Assembly (NCBI RefSeq): GCF_016464015.1 | Contig: NZ_JACDXT010000004.1 | Coordinates: 1 to 64,000 of the forward strand | Length of the DNA stretch: 64,000 bases | Direction of reading: 5' to 3' | DNA from: Psychrobacter sp. bablab_jr014 | Lineage (GTDB): Bacteria; Pseudomonadota; Gammaproteobacteria; Pseudomonadales; Moraxellaceae | Shown here: piece by piece, positions 1 to 10,080 of the stretch | Layout of the letters: each line of letters begins with the position of its first letter | Numbering within the stretch: the first letter of the stretch is position 1 | Made by a program: the position numbers and the translations under genes | Notes under the pieces: model-generated | Database searches by the model: none | Seen by the model: only the letters and a program-made list of their open reading frames with translations | Told to the model about the DNA's origin: nothing

Positions 1-46
1 ACTCATAATCCTTTGGTCGTAGGTTCAAGTCCTACTGGGCCCACCA
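1..46 (+). tRNA. tRNA 3' part, CAT anticodon, probably tRNA-Ile2 (cut by window start)
   Basis: The window opens inside the anticodon arm. The loop at 2-8 reads CTCATAA, giving anticodon CAT at 4-6. A T-arm with 5-bp stem follows at 19-35, then the acceptor 3' strand at 36-42 and encoded CCA at 44-46. The variable and T-arm sequence resembles the E. coli minor isoleucine tRNA (CAT, lysidine-modified) more than elongator tRNA-Met. The phage integrase starts 173 bp downstream, so the 3' end is the likely attachment core. Confidence 0.8.
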
Positions 47-51
47 AATTC

Positions 52-87
52 AAACCCTTTAAAGTCTATGATTTTAAAGGGTTTTTT
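52..87 (+). terminator. Rho-independent terminator after the tRNA
   Basis: Arms AAACCCTTTAAA (52-63) and TTTAAAGGGTTT (73-84) form a 12-bp stem followed by a T run. It ends the host tRNA transcript, or lies just inside the prophage end. Confidence 0.75.
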
Positions 88-218
88 ATTGCCTGATGGT
101 TTTGCTTTATAGCCTTCTTATCCATTGAAAATACAGTCATGGGCACTATATGGGCACTTCTGATAATATTGAATATCAGCTATGATAATGCAAAAAACAC
201 GTATCAAAGGTGGTATTG

Positions 219-1484
219 ATGGCAAAGGTTAAGTTGACCAAGCGCTTTATAGACAGTCTCGATTTTTCCGACAAAGCAACTGTCTATCAAGATGAAGTCG
301 TTAATGGTTTTGCAGTGCGTACACATAAAACCACTAAAAGCTATATGATCAGTAAAAGAATCAACGGAAAGATGATAAGAAAGTCTTTAGGTGATTGTTC
401 GATAATGACTTTGCAAGACGCTCGTGAGTCTGCAATGTCTGCTATTGCAATCCTGATGAAGGGTGAAAACCCATTTGAAAGTGTAGAGCCTATCACTGTA
501 CCTACCCTTGCGGAAGCCTACCAATACTACGTATCGCATAAACCTAGTCTTAAACCTAAAACTATAGCCACCTACGATCGTCAAATCAAAGGCAAATTAT
601 CTGATTGGTTGGATATGCCTTTAAACGATATTATGCAAAGCCACATTACAGAAAAACATTTAGAACTCACCCGCGTCAGTCCTTCACAAGCCAATGCAAC
701 TATGCGGGCGCTTAACGCCGTATGGAATTTTGCACGTCTAAGCTATTTAGACAAATCCGAATCTACAATCATAAAACCAAGCCCTATTGATATTTTGACA
801 GCAAAACGGCTATGGAATGTTGTTAAACCTCGAACGCGGCATTTAAACGAAGATACTATGGGTAACTACGTCAAAATACTGCTGAATTTTCGTAGCGAAG
901 ATTTTCATACTATGCAGCCCCACAGCAATAATGCACGGGATATCATGCTGCTATTTCTATGCACTGGTATACGTGCCAGCGAAGGATACAATTTAAAATG
1001 GGACAATATTGACCTGCAACATGGCACAATGACTATTACCGAAACCAAAAATAGTGATCCATTGCATCTACCTTTAGGCAGGGTCATACACTCTATGTTA
1101 AGACACCGCTATCTTTACGGCGCCACTCAACCTTGGGTTTTTCCGTCAAGAATAAAATCATGCGAAACAGGCTTAACCGATATCTCCAAGCAATATGGGC
1201 ATATCAGTGATATGTCAGGCATACATATCACACCACATGACTTGCGCCGTACCTTTTCTACAGTCGGTGATATATTGAATACTAATATGTCTGTGATTAA
1301 GCGCTTAATGAATCACCGTAATTCAACCTCTTCTGATGATGTAACTTTGCAATACATACAAGTCAGTCAAAAGAGGCTACGTGTTGCCATGAACGAGATT
1401 GAAGAATTTATTTTTAACGAAGCTGGCATGAGTCAAGACGACGTTATTCAGAAGCTCTATACTTGTAAAGACTACTCCTTGTGA
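219..1484 (+). CDS. int: Tyrosine-recombinase integrase
   Basis: Site-specific recombinase that would integrate and excise this prophage at the adjacent tRNA. The catalytic set is visible: Arg in the GIRASE segment near residue 250, HDLRR (H-x-x-R) near 340, a His in LMNHRN, and the Tyr nucleophile in TLQYIQ near 378. The N-terminal arm-binding part and SAM-like core domain are present, and about 421 residues is normal for a phage integrase. ATG at 219 is preferred over GTG at 210 because AAAGGTGG lies just upstream of it. It reads away from the tRNA and is the only rightward gene in the first 16 kb. Confidence 0.93.
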   Translation: MAKVKLTKRFIDSLDFSDKATVYQDEVVNGFAVRTHKTTKSYMISKRINGKMIRKSLGDCSIMTLQDARESAMSAIAILMKGENPFESVEPITVPTLAEAYQYYVSHKPSLKPKTIATYDRQIKGKLSDWLDMPLNDIMQSHITEKHLELTRVSPSQANATMRALNAVWNFARLSYLDKSESTIIKPSPIDILTAKRLWNVVKPRTRHLNEDTMGNYVKILLNFRSEDFHTMQPHSNNARDIMLLFLCTGIRASEGYNLKWDNIDLQHGTMTITETKNSDPLHLPLGRVIHSMLRHRYLYGATQPWVFPSRIKSCETGLTDISKQYGHISDMSGIHITPHDLRRTFSTVGDILNTNMSVIKRLMNHRNSTSSDDVTLQYIQVSQKRLRVAMNEIEEFIFNEAGMSQDDVIQKLYTCKDYSL

Positions 1485-1582
1485 TAGCATAGCTGTATGA
1501 GTCCCTTTAGGGTTACCAGCAGAATGTTGGCAGCGTTAAGCGACCCACGAGCCTGTATCTAACGACAAGAGTCGCACTCATA

Positions 1583-1609
1583 AAAAAACCCGCTTCATGC
1601 GGGTTTTTT
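1583..1609. terminator. Bidirectional terminator between int and the leftward late block
   Basis: AAAAAACCCGC, a short loop, then GCGGGTTTTTT. There is a U run in both orientations, so it can end both the integrase transcript and the convergent leftward operon. Confidence 0.85.
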
Positions 1610-1627
1610 CTTGTTTAGGGCCTACTG

Positions 1628-2059
1628 TTAGAAGTCGTACACGCTATCTGTCACACTTCGTCGCTCTTCCATATCGGCATCATAAAGCACGTAATCGTCC
1701 TTGCCGTTCTGAATGGTCCAGCTGTTATGCCCTTTCATAACCTTTCGACTCATCTGCAAAAAGAACATATCTGCTGCTTGTATGGTTTCAGCATCGCTGG
1801 CTTGCGCGTATTGCGCTTTAAGCTCACCATCCATTTCATCGCCTACATTGAAATCTTGACGCTGTAGCACGTCTTTGAGCGCCCACCAATAGGGGCCGTA
1901 TACGCGATAGTGCCGAATATCGCCCTTTAGTCGCTCATAAATAACGCCAGCTGCAAATTCTGTAAAATCGACACCTGGTTGCTTCTTTTGGAATGTAGCA
2001 CGGCTTTCTTCTGTCTTTTTTGCTACATCTTCTGGGTTGAATAAATAATTCAAAGTCAT
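1628..2059 (-). CDS. Uncharacterised phage protein, last gene of the DarB-like operon
   Basis: A 143-residue soluble acidic protein with no family I recognise. It has an aromatic-rich central stretch (YRVYGPYWWALKDVL) and no membrane segment. The ATG lies one base after the stop of the giant DarB-like gene, so translation is probably coupled. It is the last gene before the terminator at 1583-1609. By position it may be packaged or may assist the DarB-like protein; that is inference only. Confidence 0.7.
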   Translation of the reverse strand: MTLNYLFNPEDVAKKTEESRATFQKKQPGVDFTEFAAGVIYERLKGDIRHYRVYGPYWWALKDVLQRQDFNVGDEMDGELKAQYAQASDAETIQAADMFFLQMSRKVMKGHNSWTIQNGKDDYVLYDADMEERRSVTDSVYDF

Positions 2060-2060
2060 T

Positions 2061-5000
2061 TTAATCTGCCTTTTCCATTGTCAATTCATTTTCTAAACTG
2101 GGGTTTTCTTTAATCATTACTTTATAGGCATTGTGACTAATAATCCATACCTTTTTCTTGCCATGCCATATATATTTTCTACCGCGAGATACAATGCTGC
2201 CATATCGTGAAGCGTAATCTTTAATTGTGTCTTTATGGTCTTTAGTATTGCCACTGATATAAACTGAATAGTCCTCATCTGAGTCATCTTTAGGCTTTTT
2301 CGCATTTTTATCAGCGTCAATTTTCCTTACTGTATTATTGTATACGTTTAAGAAACTGACATAGTCACCTTTAAGCCTGTAGTACAAACTATTAACAATG
2401 TCTATTTTCTCATCGTCACCGATATAAATATCTGCCAATAGCGAGTTTAAATCAACATGCGTATCAAAAAAGTGGATGGCAGCAGCGTTTGCATCCATAC
2501 GCTCACCCTCTTTCAAGGTAGCAGTTTCTACCATGAATCTATTGACAGCCTCTACATCTATATCATTTTTTAAATGACAAAATCTCAATATCAGCCTTGA
2601 TAAGGAAGAATCCATAATTTTGATATCTATGTTTTTCAGTGGCTCATTGACCGTCTTGATAATAGCCTTTAGATTCTGCAAAAATAATTCTGATCCATAA
2701 CCAAAAGCATCTTTTGTAACTGGTTTCTCTAGTGATGTTTTAAATGACCTGTCTTCTAAATCTATGTTAATCCCTAGATTTTCATAAGCTTTTAAGGCTG
2801 CTTTTGAAAAACTGGTGTCCGAAGCAAAAACATCTATTGGCAACATCATACCTAAAGCACAATTTTCAATTTTTGCGTGCTTTTGATATCTGTTACCTAT
2901 TTTCCATCTAGGCATAATACTTTTATCACGGTATTCCGCTACTTCGGGAATATTTTTACTAAAAATCGCCTTGTCTTCGCTTAATAATCCGCGTTCGTAC
3001 CAATGGTCTTCAGCTTTGGCAGCCGCTTTTAGCATATCCATATAGCCAGCGTCAGAAGGGTTGTATTTCTTTTCAGACGACATCAAAGGGGTATCATCAA
3101 CAGCCAAAATCTTTTGGTAGTCTCTATAAGTAAAGCCCTTACCGCGAAAGTGTTTGTCAACCATCCGCACGTCCAACAAATCACTATCCTTTTTGAAGTA
3201 TAGGGCCCCAACTTGCACATACACACCGTCAATAATTTCCGCATTGCCCTGCAAAAGCATATCTTGCGCCTCTTCAGGTAGTAAGTCGTCATTAAGTCCA
3301 GAATCAACAATGACTTTGTTTGACGCGGCAATAGAGTTTTCAATCAATGCTTTTGCTGTCTGTGCTGCTTCATCGAACATGGCTTGATATTCACTACTTT
3401 CATCTACAGTGAGCATAATATCGTAGCCCATTTCTTTTTTGAAAACTCGGCTATAAAAGACAGTTGACCAGTAAAAAGTTTCTGATGGTTTGAAATTCGA
3501 ACTACCCTCTAACACACGGTCATAAGCCCATTCAGCGTTTATTTTTTCAGGAACGACGATAGATAATAGTGTGCCGTCTGCTGCTCTTTTGCTTACCAAC
3601 ACGCCTGCCAATATATCCTTGAGCTTATCCAAGGCAATCGCTTTCACGTTATCGTATTTGTTTTGATTTTTACGCCGCGTTTCTTCACGGGCAGTAGAAT
3701 CAGGATTATTGATTTTTTTATACAGCTTGACGTTATCTCGAATGATGGTCACCACGTCGATAATCGCCTGTTCCAAAAACTTATTGGCATTGGAACCGCG
3801 TAAAAACGTCACTTGTTCGTCAATAATGTCCATACGGATTTTTTGGCGCTGCTTGACAGCCTCACGACGTGCTTGCACCTCTTCTTGGTCTTTGCTTTCT
3901 TGATAAGCGCGAATAGCATCAGCATCACCCATTTTGGTAATGAGCGCATCCTGCTCTTTACGACTAAGGCCGCCACTGACCGCGATATTATCGCCGCCAT
4001 CACTTGCCAGCACGCTACTGATCCACTCATCTTTTTTATCAATCATAGACCGCTTAAATTCATCAAATGTACCGTCGGCATCGTAATGATAAATAGCCAC
4101 TTTCTCAGTCTTATTGCCTTGACGTGCGCCGCGGCCGTTACGCTGCTCCAAACTATCGGGCGTCCAGCCTGTGGTTAAGTGGTGGATAGCCTGCGTGCCT
4201 TTTTGCAGATTGATACCCACTTCGGCCTTTTTATTGGCAATAATGACCTGATATTGGTTGTCTTCACCTTCAGCATTAAAACCATCTTGAATATCAATCA
4301 TCTGGTCGGGTTCGTTGTTTGTCTGCCCTGTGATGATGGCAATTTTATTTGCCTTGATACCCGCCATCTTGGTAAGCAATCGCTTAATTTTATTATGCAA
4401 AAATAGATGGTCACAGAAGATGATTTGCTTCACGATTTTACTGTTTGAGCCGTCCGCCTGTACGCCGCGCGGATTGGCAATCTCAGTTTTGACATTATCC
4501 AGCATTGCAGCCACTTTAGCGGACACGGTGACATTTAAAGAAACACCCGCTTTGTCTGCCATCGCCTCAAAACGTGCCTGCAACTTGCTGTTGAGCGTAT
4601 CAACCATAATGCGGTCACGGCCATCGTTAATAATTACATCAGCACGGCACGTAATCTTATAGCCTTTTAGCTCTTTGTTCTTTCCAGTGCCCACATAGAT
4701 AGGCGACGCATCATCTTCATCAGTATATTCACTGGGACGCTTGCGCTCATCGTTGTACGCTTTCTTATTAAACTGTGCTAATAGCTCTTCAACCTTATTT
4801 TTGTCCTTAGTATCAAAATCATAAAACGACACCATATCGCTAAAATCATCATCCGCAATCATCACATCCATTTTACGGATAAGGTTAAAGGGATGCGCTA
4901 CAAGCTCGATATCCTCGCCGTACTTTCTCATGATTTGCTGTACTGGGCTTTGTGGATTAAAAGGACTGTCTGGGTGATGCGGGTCATTCAGATAATCGGG

Positions 5001-8000
5001 CAGCTTGTCTTTAATCATCATGCGAGCCACTGAATAAGCGGATTGGAATTTTTTCAGATTATCACTAACCGCGTCATCAAGCTTAACCTTGGTCGCTGTC
5101 TCTTCACGATCAGGGATAACCACCGACATACCAACGTCATTTGCTGTCTTAATCAGGGTGTTTGCTTTGACCAAGCCACGCAAAACTTGCGCGTTGCGGA
5201 TACCGACAAAGACGTTCTGCGAGCGCTGGCCGCCGTCGATGGTGGGCATGACCTCTTCTTCAATTTGGCACATGGTTTGAATGAAGTCGTCAGCACCCAA
5301 TATCCCACCGCACATACGGTTGACGGTATCGCGGCCACTAGCCAGCGACATCATGGCGTAAATCTCTAACGGACTGTTGGTGATAGGCGTTGCGCTCAAA
5401 AGCTGCACACCATCATTGTTTGGAGATAAGCCACGAATATAAAACAGCTTGGCTTGAGCATCTTCGCCGCGCGCTGAATTATTAGGCTGTGATAAAAACT
5501 TGATATCGCTGTCGGTACCAGGCGCATCAATAGAATTTTTATAAGCGTGTGCTTCATCAATGACCACGCTATCCACGCCCATATCTTCTAAATAGGGTGC
5601 ATTACTATTAATGGTGAGCTTGTCAATCATATTTGCAGCCATGCCTTTAGACTGCTCTGATTTCTTATGCGTGTCATGGTCCGCGTAGGCACGGTCATTG
5701 AGCTGGATATAGCGCACGTAGTCTTCGATGGTTTCATTTTTTAGACGAATGCGTTTAAACGCTTCAAAGGTCATAAAGATTTTTCGGTACTGGCCGTCAA
5801 TCGCGGCAAGCAAGTCTTCATCGTATTTGTTGGAATGTACGCGGAATTTATCCCCCGTTGCACGTAGACCGACAAAAATAGCATCGTCCGTATTTTGATA
5901 AGCGAAAGCCGCTTCTTTACGCCAGTTCGACAATACGCTGTTAGGCACGATAAATAAGGTTTTTTTCTTAACGCCAATGTTATGCGCGTGCTGGGTGCTG
6001 GCAAGTGCGGAAAAGGTTTTACCTAAGCCGACCTGCATACCATTAATGCCTCCAAAAAAGCGCCCTTGATTGCGAACGTAGGCATTCTGATAACCATGCA
6101 GCTGCAGCTTAGGATTCATGCCAGCAATATCAATCGGTGATTCATCGTCGTTCTGAGAAAAGAATAGGTTGCGCTCATCGGTCACTTTAGCAGTGAGGGC
6201 ATCCATGATTTGTTTACTCGAGCGCACCCATAAACCAAACTTGATATTGGCTTCATTGATGGTTTTAGATAGCCAGTTAAGCGCGTCACGTTCGCTCATA
6301 TCGTCTAGCTTTACACCACTCAAGCGTACTGTGCCGTTAGCAATCCAGTCACCAATACGGTTGTACAGCTTATCAGTATCCATACGCGGCGTTTTGACGT
6401 CGATATCAGCTGTTGCCTTGCCGTAAGCGTCAAAAGCAACCAGTGCATCTTTATGTACCGATTGCTTTAAAAAGCGCACCTTGTCTTCAGCGCTGATCAG
6501 TGGCGTGCGTAAATCCAGCTCCAACTTTTTAACATCAATTGCCGTGACATTTTCACGCGCAATAAGTTTTTGACGCTCAAGCTTGGCTTTGACTGCGGGA
6601 TCAGTCGCCTGTTTAATATGGACGTCAATATCTGCCAGTCGTTCTGACAAGCTGCCGACCAAAAAGTCGTTGGCGGCAATAACTTGACTGCCATCGTGGT
6701 TGATGAACCAGTCATCGTGCGTCAATGGGTCAATTTCAGGATGGATGCTTGCCAGCTGCTCAGGCGTAACCGATAGACTCTTATTTTGATATTGGATACG
6801 TGCCAGCTTGCTTTGATAAGAGTCTGCCGCTGCGCTGTCATCCACAGTGGCATCCATATCGCCACGCCATACTGCATTGTACTTGCCTGCTGCATAATAC
6901 ATAGCGACCAGCTTGTGGGCCTGCTTTGGCTCACCTGTCAGCTTGGTGTTTTTCCCATCCAAATAGGCGGTTTTTAGAAAGTCGGTCAGTTCAGGGTAAT
7001 TGCCTTTGTAATCATAGCCGTAGCCATGGGTGTCGATGACCTCTTCAACGGCTTGGGAAGCAAGCACACAGCGCCACGCCGCGTTACGGTGCGCGTCGGT
7101 GGTCATATCCAAGCGTCTTAGCATCTGTAGCGTAAATTCAGGCAGTAAGCCCGCCTGCCCCGTATCTTGGCTGTATTTTTGCAGTGCCTTAATATCATCA
7201 TAGCCGATATTATTTTCAATCATAGCTAAAGCGCTGCCAACATGGACCAGCTGCTCTTGAATTTCACGCTCGGTATCTGTGACCGTATCGGTCAGTGCTG
7301 CCCATACGCCATCTTTATATTGAAGCTGTTGACCATCTTGAAAGACAGTATCGCCATTTTGATATTCAATCGCTGCGGCTTCGGTAGCATCTAGCATGGC
7401 CCAGTCGATACGGCTGCCTCCTACTTTTTGTATGAGCTTGGCAATCTCAGGCGTAGGCTTGGTGCTAAATACGGTTTCAACCGTCTTGCCCCATCTGTCT
7501 TTGGTTTCTTGAATCTCACCAAGCACAAACTTTTTGCCTGATTTTTTAAAGTAATTGCCACTTAGGTACTCATCCCAAAACACATTGGCATCGGTAAGCG
7601 CTTGCATTTCCCCAGCTTGGTATAGTTCGTCAATTTTGTCTAAGGCGTCACGACTGTGCTTACGATAGACCACAACATCCGTGGTGACATCCGCGCCTGT
7701 CTGTGCAAACACGCTATTAGGCAAACGATACGCCCCTAAAAACTCACCCTGAAGACTGGTTTTTTGGCGCAGCTTGACCTTTTCTGTTCTACGGCCAGAT
7801 ATAACTGACGTTGGTACCACAAAAATGGCTAAGCCACCTGGTTTTAATTTATTAAGAGAGCGTAAGATAAAATAGCCTTCTAGCGATTCATCACGGTACG
7901 CCTCATCATCAAGTTTGTTTTTACCGCGCGTCTTGTTATCGCCAAAAGGTACGTTTGTGATGACCATATCCACGCTGTCATCCGCCATCGCGCGCGCCTG

Positions 8001-8681
8001 CTTCTCAAACGATGACACTACCGTATTGCTACGTGTACCATCATTCAAAATTTTTGCGATACCGCCTGATACACCGTCTAACTCGATACTGTCAATAACG
8101 GCATTGTCGGGACTGGTCGCCGCAAAAATCCCCGTCCCTGCGGAGGGGTCAAGCACTTTGCCGCCGTTAAAGCCGCACGCTTCCGCCAAAGTCCATAGAC
8201 CACTTGCCAGCGCTTTAGGTGTGTAGTATTCCGTGGCACTGCCACGCTTACCGTTTTTGGCCGTCAAGCCGCCACCACTGCCCGTGTACCGTGCTAATGT
8301 TTGAATTTCATCATCGCTTAAATCGTCACGGTTTAGATTTTCAGCTTCGATTTTTTCCAGTAGTGCAATCGCGGCATTATTGGCCGTTTGTCGTTTGGAG
8401 GTGCTCACAGGCACGTCGACCGTATCACGGTCAAACATGGGTGATGTGGCTGCTGTTTTCTCTTTGATGGGTGCAGTGGTTTCAGGCTGGGCGATTGCAC
8501 TGCTACTAGGCGTATTCGCTTGCAATACTTCAATAGCTGCTTTAATAGCCGCCTGCTGCTCTTCGACGGTTTTTGCATTGCGAAGCATGGTAAGCACTTG
8601 AAGGTTTTTTTGGGCTTGTAGCGCTTTAGCTTGGTTTTCTGCGCTTATCTGGGCATTGTTAGCTTGTGTGTCATCGGTCAT
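2061..8681 (-). CDS. DarB-like antirestriction protein: N6-methylase plus SNF2 helicase
   Basis: A 2206-residue polyvalent protein. Residues 150-250 hold an N6-adenine methylase core: motif I VLDPSAGTG at 176-184 and motif IV as NVPF near 243, a variant of NPPF. From about 880 there is a SNF2-type helicase: Walker A GLGKT, DEAH near 1043, SATP, and motif VI with QRNGRGARQGN near 1515. The same fusion and size occur in P1 DarB, which is packaged in the head, enters with the DNA and protects it in cis from type I restriction. The C-terminal ~600 residues show no domain I can name. It follows its own late promoter (8718-8760), consistent with a virion protein. DarB-type function is inferred from architecture; a gene-transfer-element helicase-methylase is the alternative. 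Confidence 0.8.
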   Translation of the reverse strand: MTDDTQANNAQISAENQAKALQAQKNLQVLTMLRNAKTVEEQQAAIKAAIEVLQANTPSSSAIAQPETTAPIKEKTAATSPMFDRDTVDVPVSTSKRQTANNAAIALLEKIEAENLNRDDLSDDEIQTLARYTGSGGGLTAKNGKRGSATEYYTPKALASGLWTLAEACGFNGGKVLDPSAGTGIFAATSPDNAVIDSIELDGVSGGIAKILNDGTRSNTVVSSFEKQARAMADDSVDMVITNVPFGDNKTRGKNKLDDEAYRDESLEGYFILRSLNKLKPGGLAIFVVPTSVISGRRTEKVKLRQKTSLQGEFLGAYRLPNSVFAQTGADVTTDVVVYRKHSRDALDKIDELYQAGEMQALTDANVFWDEYLSGNYFKKSGKKFVLGEIQETKDRWGKTVETVFSTKPTPEIAKLIQKVGGSRIDWAMLDATEAAAIEYQNGDTVFQDGQQLQYKDGVWAALTDTVTDTEREIQEQLVHVGSALAMIENNIGYDDIKALQKYSQDTGQAGLLPEFTLQMLRRLDMTTDAHRNAAWRCVLASQAVEEVIDTHGYGYDYKGNYPELTDFLKTAYLDGKNTKLTGEPKQAHKLVAMYYAAGKYNAVWRGDMDATVDDSAAADSYQSKLARIQYQNKSLSVTPEQLASIHPEIDPLTHDDWFINHDGSQVIAANDFLVGSLSERLADIDVHIKQATDPAVKAKLERQKLIARENVTAIDVKKLELDLRTPLISAEDKVRFLKQSVHKDALVAFDAYGKATADIDVKTPRMDTDKLYNRIGDWIANGTVRLSGVKLDDMSERDALNWLSKTINEANIKFGLWVRSSKQIMDALTAKVTDERNLFFSQNDDESPIDIAGMNPKLQLHGYQNAYVRNQGRFFGGINGMQVGLGKTFSALASTQHAHNIGVKKKTLFIVPNSVLSNWRKEAAFAYQNTDDAIFVGLRATGDKFRVHSNKYDEDLLAAIDGQYRKIFMTFEAFKRIRLKNETIEDYVRYIQLNDRAYADHDTHKKSEQSKGMAANMIDKLTINSNAPYLEDMGVDSVVIDEAHAYKNSIDAPGTDSDIKFLSQPNNSARGEDAQAKLFYIRGLSPNNDGVQLLSATPITNSPLEIYAMMSLASGRDTVNRMCGGILGADDFIQTMCQIEEEVMPTIDGGQRSQNVFVGIRNAQVLRGLVKANTLIKTANDVGMSVVIPDREETATKVKLDDAVSDNLKKFQSAYSVARMMIKDKLPDYLNDPHHPDSPFNPQSPVQQIMRKYGEDIELVAHPFNLIRKMDVMIADDDFSDMVSFYDFDTKDKNKVEELLAQFNKKAYNDERKRPSEYTDEDDASPIYVGTGKNKELKGYKITCRADVIINDGRDRIMVDTLNSKLQARFEAMADKAGVSLNVTVSAKVAAMLDNVKTEIANPRGVQADGSNSKIVKQIIFCDHLFLHNKIKRLLTKMAGIKANKIAIITGQTNNEPDQMIDIQDGFNAEGEDNQYQVIIANKKAEVGINLQKGTQAIHHLTTGWTPDSLEQRNGRGARQGNKTEKVAIYHYDADGTFDEFKRSMIDKKDEWISSVLASDGGDNIAVSGGLSRKEQDALITKMGDADAIRAYQESKDQEEVQARREAVKQRQKIRMDIIDEQVTFLRGSNANKFLEQAIIDVVTIIRDNVKLYKKINNPDSTAREETRRKNQNKYDNVKAIALDKLKDILAGVLVSKRAADGTLLSIVVPEKINAEWAYDRVLEGSSNFKPSETFYWSTVFYSRVFKKEMGYDIMLTVDESSEYQAMFDEAAQTAKALIENSIAASNKVIVDSGLNDDLLPEEAQDMLLQGNAEIIDGVYVQVGALYFKKDSDLLDVRMVDKHFRGKGFTYRDYQKILAVDDTPLMSSEKKYNPSDAGYMDMLKAAAKAEDHWYERGLLSEDKAIFSKNIPEVAEYRDKSIMPRWKIGNRYQKHAKIENCALGMMLPIDVFASDTSFSKAALKAYENLGINIDLEDRSFKTSLEKPVTKDAFGYGSELFLQNLKAIIKTVNEPLKNIDIKIMDSSLSRLILRFCHLKNDIDVEAVNRFMVETATLKEGERMDANAAAIHFFDTHVDLNSLLADIYIGDDEKIDIVNSLYYRLKGDYVSFLNVYNNTVRKIDADKNAKKPKDDSDEDYSVYISGNTKDHKDTIKDYASRYGSIVSRGRKYIWHGKKKVWIISHNAYKVMIKENPSLENELTMEKAD

Positions 8682-8717
8682 TTGCAGTGTCCATGATTGG
8701 TTAAGTGTCAGTGCTTT

Positions 8718-8760
8718 ATTATTACTGACATAAACCGCGTGCTTGGCTGGTGTTCCGTGG
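8718..8760 (-). promoter_or_regulatory. Late promoter A (GGAACA-27-AATAAT)
   Basis: On the minus strand CCCACGGAACA is followed after exactly 27 bp by AATAAT (8723-8718), 37 bp before the start of the DarB-like gene. It belongs to the 11-member promoter family described in the findings, and a terminator for the lysis operon lies immediately upstream. Confidence 0.8.
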
Positions 8761-8771
8761 GTTCAAGCATG

Positions 8772-8800
8772 AAAAAACCCGCCTGTATTGGCGGGTTTTG
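8772..8800 (-). terminator. Terminator of the lysis operon
   Basis: Reading leftward, AAACCCGCC, a short loop, GGCGGGTTT and a U run. It lies 21 bp after the endolysin stop and just upstream of late promoter A. Confidence 0.85.
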
Positions 8801-8820
8801 GTTGCTGAAAGCAGTTTAAA

Positions 8821-9687
8821 TTACAAATAACGCAGGCACTTTTCAAGCGTTTGGCAAAAGTGCTCATAGCCATTTAAACCGCCGTTGACCGTTTGGCGCA
8901 CGATACGGGCGCCATAGTTCATTTCATAGTTTTTAGTCTCGATACCCTTTGACGTTAGCGTATTTAAGGTATAGCCATCGTCATAAGTGTTAATCTTTTC
9001 CGCTTTGGCATTACAGCCATTGAGTTGCCAAAAGGCCATTGCCGCCTTGACCGAATTTTCCAAGTCTTCGATAAGTTTCGGATTCTCACCGAACGGAATT
9101 TTCGTCATGTTTTGCAGAATATAATAATTACTGCGGAAGGTATTTTGAATAACACCTCCCCCACGGTAATCCCAACCGTCGTTGGTACCAGGGCGATTGC
9201 CATAGCGACCACCGTACAAGTGATTCGCGACGGCAACCTGCCCTTTTGCAATCAGGTTCTTGGCAGCTGAAATAGATGAAATGCGAGAACTAAATACTTG
9301 ACGTAATCGTGCCGCTGTATAAGCAAAACTTTCGCGCTTGCTGTTAAATCCGTTAGATTCAACGATGCAAGTGGCAATAAACGCGCACATCTGCTTTTTC
9401 GTTAAAATATCGTATTGCGGTGCTAGTTTCAAAATAATAGGAATCGCATCTGCATTGACGTTAGGATAGACCTTACGCAGATTGGCTAATGTAAGATTAT
9501 ACGGTCGCGTTTCCGTTGATGCCGCAGGCGTTACGCCCAAGCGCTCGATAAGCTCGTCGCGCATTCCCGCATCCATTGCTTTGTTTGTCATATCGACAAT
9601 CAACTGAGTAAGCACTGTCGTGCTCTCAACGTGCCCGCGTAAGGCACTAAAAATATCAGTATCGGTTACTACTGCTGTGGCCGTCAT
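8821..9687 (-). CDS. GH19-type endolysin
   Basis: Peptidoglycan-degrading lysozyme of glycoside hydrolase family 19, expected to reach the cell wall through the holin. The catalytic Glu pair is probably E110 (in IVESNGF) and E119 (KRESFAYTA). The conserved substrate-binding segment follows at 159-188 (GGRYGNRPGTNDGWDYRGGG..), then NGGLNGYEH near the C terminus. Odd point: the usual RGRG...QLTGR signature reads RGGG...QNTFR. Residues 1-65 form an N-terminal extension without clear identity and no signal peptide. AGGAG 9 bp upstream supports the start. It is the last gene of the membrane-protein/endolysin group. Confidence 0.88.
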   Translation of the reverse strand: MTATAVVTDTDIFSALRGHVESTTVLTQLIVDMTNKAMDAGMRDELIERLGVTPAASTETRPYNLTLANLRKVYPNVNADAIPIILKLAPQYDILTKKQMCAFIATCIVESNGFNSKRESFAYTAARLRQVFSSRISSISAAKNLIAKGQVAVANHLYGGRYGNRPGTNDGWDYRGGGVIQNTFRSNYYILQNMTKIPFGENPKLIEDLENSVKAAMAFWQLNGCNAKAEKINTYDDGYTLNTLTSKGIETKNYEMNYGARIVRQTVNGGLNGYEHFCQTLEKCLRYL

Positions 9688-9693
9688 AAAATA

Positions 9694-10080
9694 TTACTCC
9701 TGTGTAGGTTTAACGCCGCGCATGATGTCAAGCTGCTCTTTTAACAGCTCGTTTTCGGCGGATAAGATGGTATTTTTAATATATAAGGCTCGATTTTTCT
9801 TGGTAGAACGGCGCAAGACAAATGCCGCAAAGAACATCATGACGACCATGCCAACACGCGCAATCGTACTTTGATAAGAGGGCTCAAAAACGGTACTGCC
9901 AAAATCTGCCCAAGTGAGCATGAGCCAAGACAACACACCAAGCGCCAAGATAGTCGATACGGATTTTTGTACAGTGCAGGCGTGCTTACTCAGTAATAAA
10001 TACACACATAGAGCCATACCGATAAATGGGGTGATGGTGTTTATCGTGCGCCAGTCCAGCAGAATATATAAAAGGTTCAC
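9694..10080 (-). CDS. Small membrane protein with C-terminal coiled coil, probable lysis protein
   Basis: About 128 residues with three hydrophobic segments (roughly 14-31, 42-58, 74-89), then a charged helix at 98-120 likely to form a coiled coil on the inner face. The start is GTG at 10080, overlapping the upstream stop as GTGA, with AAAGGGGG just before it. Its place between another three-segment membrane protein and the endolysin suggests a holin or antiholin. I cannot match it to a named holin family. Confidence 0.7.
   Translation of the reverse strand: MNLLYILLDWRTINTITPFIGMALCVYLLLSKHACTVQKSVSTILALGVLSWLMLTWADFGSTVFEPSYQSTIARVGMVVMMFFAAFVLRRSTKKNRALYIKNTILSAENELLKEQLDIMRGVKPTQE

Noticed and set aside
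3813..4178. Rightward open frame opposite the DarB-like gene
   Set aside because: It lies fully within a long gene with clear helicase motifs on the other strand, and has no ribosome-binding site or known motif. Many such frames across the window were dropped for the same reason.
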